A DNA stretch of 64,000 nucleotides from Calamus simplicifolius (lineage: Eukaryota > Streptophyta > Magnoliopsida > Arecales > Arecaceae). The stretch is taken from contig UESW01001505.1 in assembly GCA_900491605.1 (NCBI GenBank), positions 248,001 to 312,000 on the forward strand. Direction: 5' to 3'. The notes beneath the pieces are model-generated. The model saw only the letters and a program-made list of their open reading frames with translations. It ran no database searches and was not told the origin of the DNA. Positions 57,543 to 64,000 of this stretch are shown piece after piece. The translations under genes and the position numbers were made by a program. How positions within the stretch are numbered: the first letter of the stretch is position 1; every line of letters starts with the position of its first letter.

Positions 57543-59266
57543 ATGGCAACACAAGTTGGTTCTTTTGCTGAAGGTCATTCTACGAATAGACCTCCACTTT
57601 TTAATGGCTCAAACTATTCTTATTGGAAAGCTAGAATGAGGATATTCATTCAAGCTTCTGATTATGAGCTTTGGGGTGTTATAATTAATGGACCTAGTAC
57701 ACCCACACACGTTATTGATGGCACTATTGTTCCTAAGCCCGAAAGGGATTGGAATGATAATGATAGGAAAATGGCACAGCTTAACGCTAAAGCCATGAAT
57801 GTCTTATATTGCTCATTAGACGCTAATGAATTCAATAGAATCTCCACTTGTAATTCCGCAAAGGAGATTTGGGATAGATTAGAGGTTACCCATGAGGGTA
57901 CCAACCAAGTAAAGAATCCAAAATAAATATTCTTGTTCATAAATATGAGTTGTTTAATATGGAACAATCTGAAACCATTGCATGCATGTACACTAGATTC
58001 ACTGATATTGTAAATGGTTTGAAAAGTCTTGGTAAGACATATACTAACTCTGAACTTGTTCGAAAATTCTTAGGTCACTACCAAGATCATGGGAAGCAAA
58101 ATGACTGCAATCCAAGAAGCAAAGGACCTCAATACTTTACCCTTAGAGGAGCTTCTAGGATCCCTAATGACCCATGAGCTGACATGAAGCAGCATGTTGA
58201 GGAGGATTCAAAGAAAAAGAAAATGATTGCCCTCAAAGCTGCAAAAGATGAAGAGAGCAGCAGCAATGATGATGATGATGATGATGAGACTGCTCTCTTA
58301 GCAAAGAAATTTAAAGATTTATGAGAAAAGAAACCCTTCCACAAGAAAAAATTTGGAGCAAGTGGGAAGGAGAAAAGGATAAGAAAAGGACAAGGACAAG
58401 GAAAAAGAGACCCCTTGACTGCTATGAGTGTAATAAACCGGGGCACTTTAGAAATGAATGTCCTAATTGAAGAAAGCCTACAAAAAGAAGAAGAAGGCTT
58501 ATATGGCGACTTGGAGTGATAGCGAGGAATCTTCTTCCGAAGAAGAAGAACAAAAGGAAGTCGCAAACATATGCTTCATGGCGGACGACAACGATGAGGT
58601 AAGTTCCGAAACCCCCGATGATGAATTTACATTTGATGAAATGTTTGAAGCTTTTAATGAATTGATGATTGATTTTAAATTTTGAAAAAGAAATATAAGT
58701 TTTTGAAAAATGAAAATTAGCTTAGCTAAAAGAAAAATGAATTAGCTTTAGAAGTTAAGAACTTAACTAATGAAAAAGAAGAACTTAGGAAAGAAAAAGA
58801 AAATATTAATCAAGAAATAGATTCATTGAAATCTGAAACTAAAAACTCAACAAAAGATTTAAAAGTTCAATTAGAAACCTTAGCTTTAGAAAAAGAATCA
58901 ATCTCTAAAGAAATGATTTATTAAAGAAAGATGTTAAAAAGTATAAAGACATTGTTGAAAAATTTACTCTAAGCTCAACAAAACATGATTTTAGATAGTC
59001 AAAAAGCTGTTTTTGACAAAGCAGGTTTAGGGTATAACACTTAAGAAACAAAAATCACTAAAAATATTTTTGTAAAAGCCAACCAAAGTAATATAACTTG
59101 TTTAAATGTAATCAAAAGGGACATAAATCTTTGAATGCAAAATTTAAATAATAACAACAAGTTAAATATTAAAGCAAAGAAAATATGGGTTCCAAAAGGA
59201 ACAATTTTTGTTGCTGCTAACCATGAAGGACCCAAGAAAGCTTGGGTACCTAAACATAAAGTTTAA
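57543..59266 (+). pseudogene. gag of Sirevirus 4
   Basis: Starts MATQVGSFAEGHSTN; core blocks SYWKARMRIF, ELWGVIINGPSTPTHVIDGT and CMYTRFTDIVNGLKSLGK. A one-base loss near 57913 shifts the frame, and more losses follow (58063, 58185, 58315, 58420, 58466, 58680). The first zinc knuckle is CYECNKPGHF (about 58422); the second, at about 59096, is damaged by two short deletions. It ends at TAA 59264-59266, which is in frame with pol. Confidence 0.87.
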
Positions 59267-62200
59267 ATTATGTTGCAGGAATGTCTTGTAGCCAAAAGAT
59301 CAAAGAAAAAGTGGTATCTTGATAGTGGCTGCTCAAGACATATGACGGGTGACAAAGATGAATTCATCACCCTGGAAGAAAAGAAAGGTGGAGTTGTGAC
59401 ATTTGGCGATAACGGTAAAGGTCAAATTATGGGCCTTGGTAAAGTTCGCATAACTCCATCTATAGTTATTGATAATGTACTTTATGTTAATGGTTTAAAG
59501 CATAATTTAATTAGTATAAGTCAATTATGTGATAAAACTTTAATGTTTCATTTAAATCTTCTATTTGCACAGTATCTAATTCCATTAATGATAGCATTGT
59601 TTTTACTGGTTATAGAATGGCAATGTATACTTAGTTGACTTAGACAAATTATCTAAAGTAGTCATTGCCTAATTGCTGACAATGCTAACATAAATGATAT
59701 TGGTTGGTTGTGGCATCGTAGATTAGGTCATGCAAGCACACACCTTATTTCAAAACTAATTAAAATGGATTTAGTTAAAGGATTACCTAAACTAGATTTT
59801 GAAAATAACAAAATATGTGATGCATGTCAATTTGGAAAACAAACGAGAAGTTCTTTCAAATCTAAAAATGTTGTTTCAACTTCTAGGGCTTTAGAGCTAC
59901 TTCACATGGATCTTTTCGGACCAACTAGAACCACAAGTCTAGGAGGAAAGAAATATGGTCTAGTGATTGTAGATGATTATTCTAGATATACTTGGGTAAT
60001 GTTTTTAGCTCACAAAGATGAGACTTTCTCGATATTCCTGAAATTCTTCAAGAAAGTCACAAATGAGAAAAACACTACTATAGTATCTCTAAGAAGTGAT
60101 CATGGAACAGAATTTGAAAATCACTTATTTGAAAATTTCTGCACTGAAAATGGAATTAATCATAATTTTTCAGCCCCTAGGACTCCACAACAAAATGGTG
60201 TAGTTGAAAGAAAAAATACTCTAGAAGACATGGCCCGTACCATGCTATGCGAAAGTAACCTACCAAAGTATTTTTGGGCGGAAGCTATTAACACAGCATG
60301 TTACATCTTAAATAGAGCTTTAATAAGACCAATATTAAAGAAAACACCTTATGAATTATGGAATGAAAGAAAACCAAATATAAAATACTTTCATGCATTT
60401 GGATGTAAATGTTTCATTCATAATAATGGTAAAAATAACTTAGGAAAATTTGATGCTAAATCTGATGAAGGAATTTTTCTAGGTTATTCAACAACTAGTA
60501 AAGCTTATAGAATCTTTAACAAGAAAACCTTAATTGTTGAAGAATCCATACATGTAGTGTTTGATGAATCTTTAGCAACTGGATCTGAAAAGATTGATGA
60601 TGAGGAAGATACAAACATAATTGAAAAAGATCTTGAAAAACTTAATATTGAAGTATCTTCAGATCATGAACAAGAAGCTAAAGATGATGATTCACATAAG
60701 GACGATGATGTCAATATTGATCATAATGATATAGATCTTCCAAGAGACTGGAGATATGCCCATAGTCATCCCAAGGAATTGATTATAGGTGATCCATCTC
60801 AAGGAATAAGAACTAGATCATATATGAGAAATAGTAATCATCTTGCATTTGTTTCACAAATTGAACCTAAAACTATAGAAGAAGCTGAAAAAGATAATAA
60901 TTGGATGTTAGCAATGCAAGAAGAATTAAATCAATTTACAAGAAATAATGTATGGACATTAGTTGAAAGACCTAAAAATCATTCTGTAATAGGATCAAAA
61001 TGGGTTTTTAGAAATAAACTTGATGAAAATGGCATAGTAATTAGAAACAAAGCTAGATTAGTTGCAAAAGGATATAATCAAGAAGAAGGCATTGATTTTG
61101 ATGAAACTTTTGCACCTGTAGCTAGATTAGAAGCCATTAGGCTATTACTAGCATTTGCATGTCACATGAACATTAATTTATTTCAAATGGATGTTAAAAG
61201 CGCATTTTTAAATGGATTTATAAATGAAGAAGTATATGTAGAACAACCACCTGGTTTTAAGATCACGAATTTACAAATCACGTTTTTAAATTACACAAAG
61301 CTTATATGGTTTGAAACAAGCACCTAGAGCTTGGTATGATAGGTTAAGTAAATTCTTAATTGAAAATGATTTCACAAGAGGAAATGTTGATAAAACATAT
61401 TTTTGAAAAGAAAAAATAAAGATTTACTTGTAGTACAAATATATGTTGATGACATTGTTTTTGGTGCTACTAACGATTCTCTATGTCAAGAATTTGCTAA
61501 GTTAATGCAGGGAGAATTCGAGATGAGCATGATGGGAGAACTCAATTTCTTCCTTGGACTCCAAATCAAACAAAGCAAAGAGGGTATCTTTATCAACCAA
61601 ACAAAGTACACAAGAGAGATTCTAAAGAAATTTGGTATGGAATCAATTAAACCCCTCGGAACACCAATGAGTCCTTCATGCAAGCTGGACAAAGATGAAG
61701 AAGGTAAAAAGGTTGATCAAAGTATTATCGAGGTATAATCGGATCCCTTCTTTATTTAACAGCAAGTAGACCAGATATTATGTTTTCTGTATGTCTATGT
61801 GCTAGATTTCAATCAGAACCTAAAGAATCACACTTAATAGCTGTTAAAAGAATACTAAGATACTTAAGTGGAACAAAAAATGTAGGTTTATGGTATTCTA
61901 GAGACTCCACATTAAATCTAATTGCATACTCAGATTCTGATTATGCCGGATGCAAGTTAGATAGAAAAAGCACAAGTGGTGCATGCCAATTTTTAGGAAG
62001 TAACTTAATCTCATGGTTTAGCAAAAAGCAAAATTCGGTTGCATTATCTACTGCGGAAGCAGAATATGTTGCAGCTGGAAGTTGCTGTGCTCAAATCCTA
62101 TGGATTAAGAGACAACTTGAAGACTATGGTATCACACTTGATAAGACACCCATAAGATGTGATAATACAAGTGCAATAAATCTTACTAAAAATCCAATTC

Positions 62201-62388
62201 AACATTCAAGAACAAAGCATATTGAAATACGATATCACTTTATAAGAGAACATGTAGCCAATAATGAAATTTGTCTTGATTATGTGAATACTGAAGAACA
62301 ACTTGCAGATATATTAACAAAACCCTTAAGTGAAGAAAGATTTTGTTATCTTAGAGGAGAATTAGGAGTTTGTGATCCTTTGGAATAG
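59267..62388 (+). pseudogene. pol of Sirevirus 4 (PR-IN-RT-RH)
   Basis: 59270-59638 holds the protease (WYLDSGCSRHMTGDKDEF). 59708-61327 (539 aa) holds the integrase zinc part (HRRLGHASTHLISKL), core (LLHMDLFGPTRTTSLGG, VSLRSDHGTEFENH, TPQQNGVVERKN), C-terminal linker and RT start (ARLVAKGYNQEEGIDFDETF, FQMDVKSAFLNGF). 61403-61738 has QIYVDDIVFGATN. 61780-62388 is a complete copia RNase H (AYSDSDYAGCKLDRKSTS, ALSTAEAEYVAAGSC) ending LRGELGVCDPLE. Frameshifts near 59550-59690, 61255, 61395 and 61735; catalytic residues are all intact. Confidence 0.9.
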
Positions 62389-62877
62389 TTTTCTGAAACT
62401 CTTAAGGACATCTATCTAGATTTCATCATTTTCTTGAAAAATCTTGATATTTCAATAAGGAAATCTATCTAGATCTTGATTCATTGTTTCCCCAATTGCT
62501 AAAGAACTTTAATCTAGAATTTGATGATTAATTTGAATAGTTTCAAATCCTTGAAACTCAATTTTTTATCTCTGAAACTGTTAGAGTCGACTCTGACAGT
62601 TTGCGGAGTCGACACCTGAGTTTTTGATTTTCTGTCTAAGTGATTAGAGCCGACTCTGGCTTTTGTGGAGCCGACTCTAATACGAGCGCTGACAGACTTT
62701 CTGGCTCGGAGCCGACACCCAGTTTTCGGGAGTCGACTCTAAGTCGAGTTAGGTCAAAAATAAAAAGGCGGAGTCGACCCCCAAATCCAATCGTCTCCTA
62801 AACCGTTCCTAAGAAATCCAAAACTTTCCAACTTCCCCAAATCCACTCAAAACCTGATTAATCTTCCAATCTTCTCA
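62389..62877 (+). promoter_or_regulatory. pol-ORF3 intergenic region with phased array (Sirevirus 4)
   Basis: 489 bp. Core C at 62588 and 62610 (22 bp), 62651 and 62672 (21), 62713 and 62734 (21), and a last copy at 62775. AAATAAAAAGG lies at about 62757-62768, then a G-poor C/A/T-rich leader to the ATG. Several stops in all frames rule out simple read-through from pol to ORF3. Confidence 0.6.
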
Positions 62878-64000
62878 ATGGCACCAAAGAGGCGCGGATT
62901 CGTCGCTGGAGCATCCGTTCCAACGAGAAGACGCACGATTCGAAGGCAACCATCGCCTTCTTCCTCTTCGGCCACTCAAGAGGATTCTCCACCTTCACCC
63001 TCATCTCCTAAGGTTGATCAATTAGCTGGTAAGACCATTACAACTGGGAGGAAAGTTAATTTTGATTTATTTGAATCGGAGGGTTTCTCATTGGAAGAAA
63101 TTTAAGGGATATGGGATGGGAGAAAGTGTGCTCACTAGATTCCCACATATCCAGCATTGGTAAGAGAATTTTATAATGGATTAAGCAGAGGAGAAGGAGG
63201 TTGATAGCACAGTAAGAGGAACTAGGGTTATGGTAACAACTGAAATTCTTGGAACCCTTTTAGAAATGCCCACTGTTGGTTTATTGGAATGTCAACTTAA
63301 TGACAGAAGTGGTGCACTATCAAGAATGCTAGGAAGAGATGTGACTGAGTTCGAAGAGATCTTTGCAAATCAGTTAAACCTAGAACTCAGATTATTGCAT
63401 AATATATGTGGTAGAATCTTATTTCCAAAAATAGGGAGATTTGAGTATGTCTCGGAGCGAGACGTTCTGATGATGGACTGCATTATAACTGGAAGGCCAG
63501 TCAATTTAGCTGGCATGATGATAGGATACATGGCAGAGGCAGCTACTAAGAAAAGATCAACACTGCCATACGGTATGATTCTGACATTAGTTTTTAGAAG
63601 CCAGGGTGTGCTCATAATGGAAAATGAACCTTTAAGAAAACTGAGACACACTGATTATTACAGCATTTCTACTATTCATCAGAATGGGATTTAAGAAAGT
63701 TAATGGTGTTTGGATGAGGAGAGAGGAAAGAACAGATAGGGATGGTGCAGAGGGAACCAGACTAGAAGAAATCCCGGGACCATCTACTGCGGGACCATCA
63801 GTCCCTGATTCATCTTTTGCGGGACCTTCTCTGCTGGACCTTCGGAGGCCGGACCGAGTTCTATTCCATCACCTCCACATCAGCCTATAACAAATTCTGG
63901 AGGATTTTCTAATGAACAACTTGATCAGTTAAGAAGCTTACTTGCTGAGTATGACAGTCACAGATCAAATGAAATTAATCAATTGAAAGAAGACTTTAAT
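62878..64000 (+). pseudogene. ORF3 of Sirevirus 4, continues past the window
   Basis: Starts MAPKRRGFVAGASVPTRRRT: a basic stretch, then Ser/Pro-rich PSPSSSSATQEDSPPSPSSP, then VDQLAGKTITTGRKVNFDLF. After breaks near 63100-63200 the central domain is open (63230-63694): EILGTLLEMPTVGLLE, ALSRMLGRDVTEFEE, LRLLHNICGRILFPKIGRF, LRKLRHTDYYSISTIH. A frameshift near 63690 leads to the GPSTAGPS linker and coiled coil. It resembles the 'putative plant transposon protein' domain; its function is unknown. It lacks a signal peptide or membrane segment, unlike a classical envelope protein. Confidence 0.75.

Larger units (their letters stand above)
56044..64000 (+). mobile_element. Sirevirus 4 (Ty1/copia), 3' end beyond the window
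   Basis: 5' LTR 56044-57481, PBS, gag, pol with complete RNase H, pol-ORF3 array, ORF3 to the window end. The sequence before it (CATAG, 56039-56043) should recur after its 3' LTR. LTR sequence and GTCGACTCC motif variant match Sirevirus 1, so both are one family. It has the longest open pol frame here (539 codons) but already several one-base indels, many in A/T runs. Confidence 0.93.

Noticed and set aside
62878..64000. Calling ORF3 an envelope gene
   Set aside because: Position fits, but I see no signal peptide, membrane segment or glycoprotein pattern.

Overview
This window is plant nuclear DNA made almost entirely of nested retrotransposons around one small host gene. The elements (Tat-lineage Ty3/gypsy, Sirevirus-type Ty1/copia with a third ORF, a plant LINE) are typical of angiosperms. 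A monocot, perhaps a palm, is my guess and nothing in the sequence proves it. There is one assembly gap (23593-23796).

Layout. (1) 1-5779: minus-strand Tat gypsy element A, cut by the window edge, with decayed gag, protease, RT, two RNase H domains and integrase. (2) 5780-9363: the only non-transposon gene, a 243-codon ORF (7517-8248, minus) with a likely 5'UTR intron, a TATA box and three AACGG (MSA-like) sites. Its protein has six S/T-P sites and two RxLxF motifs, which suggests a cell-cycle protein. (3) 9364-27595: Tat gypsy element B, plus strand, with both LTRs. It has lost gag-PR-N-terminal RT, but keeps a 25-bp tandem array and an antisense extra ORF with its own TATA box and introns. 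(4) 17984-27306: Sirevirus 1, inserted in the 3' LTR of B with a perfect GACGG target duplication. (5) 27596-29384: AT-rich spacer with an old duplication. (6) 29385-40393: Sirevirus 2, plus, duplication ATATG. (7) 40500 to at least 56043: a LINE on the minus strand, split inside its RNase H domain by Sirevirus 3 (40740-51361, minus, duplication AGGGG). (8) 56044 to the window end: Sirevirus 4, plus, inserted in the LINE ORF1/5' part.

The Sireviruses share one plan: LTR of about 1.4-1.7 kb, initiator-Met-tRNA PBS, gag with two zinc knuckles, an in-frame stop (lost in copy 2), pol (PR-IN-RT-RH), about 470-490 bp of non-coding DNA, ORF3, several purine tracts, LTR.

The most interesting signal is an array of the palindrome-like motif GGAGTCGACTCC (core GTCGAC). 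Each U3 carries 10-14 copies, most of them in pairs 20-22 bp apart, about two DNA helix turns, upstream of the LTR TATA box. A second array with the same pair spacing lies between pol and ORF3 and is followed by a TATA-like stretch and a G-poor leader, so it looks like a duplicated promoter for ORF3. Three element families carry different variants of the motif (CTCC, CACC, CTCG) with the same spacing.
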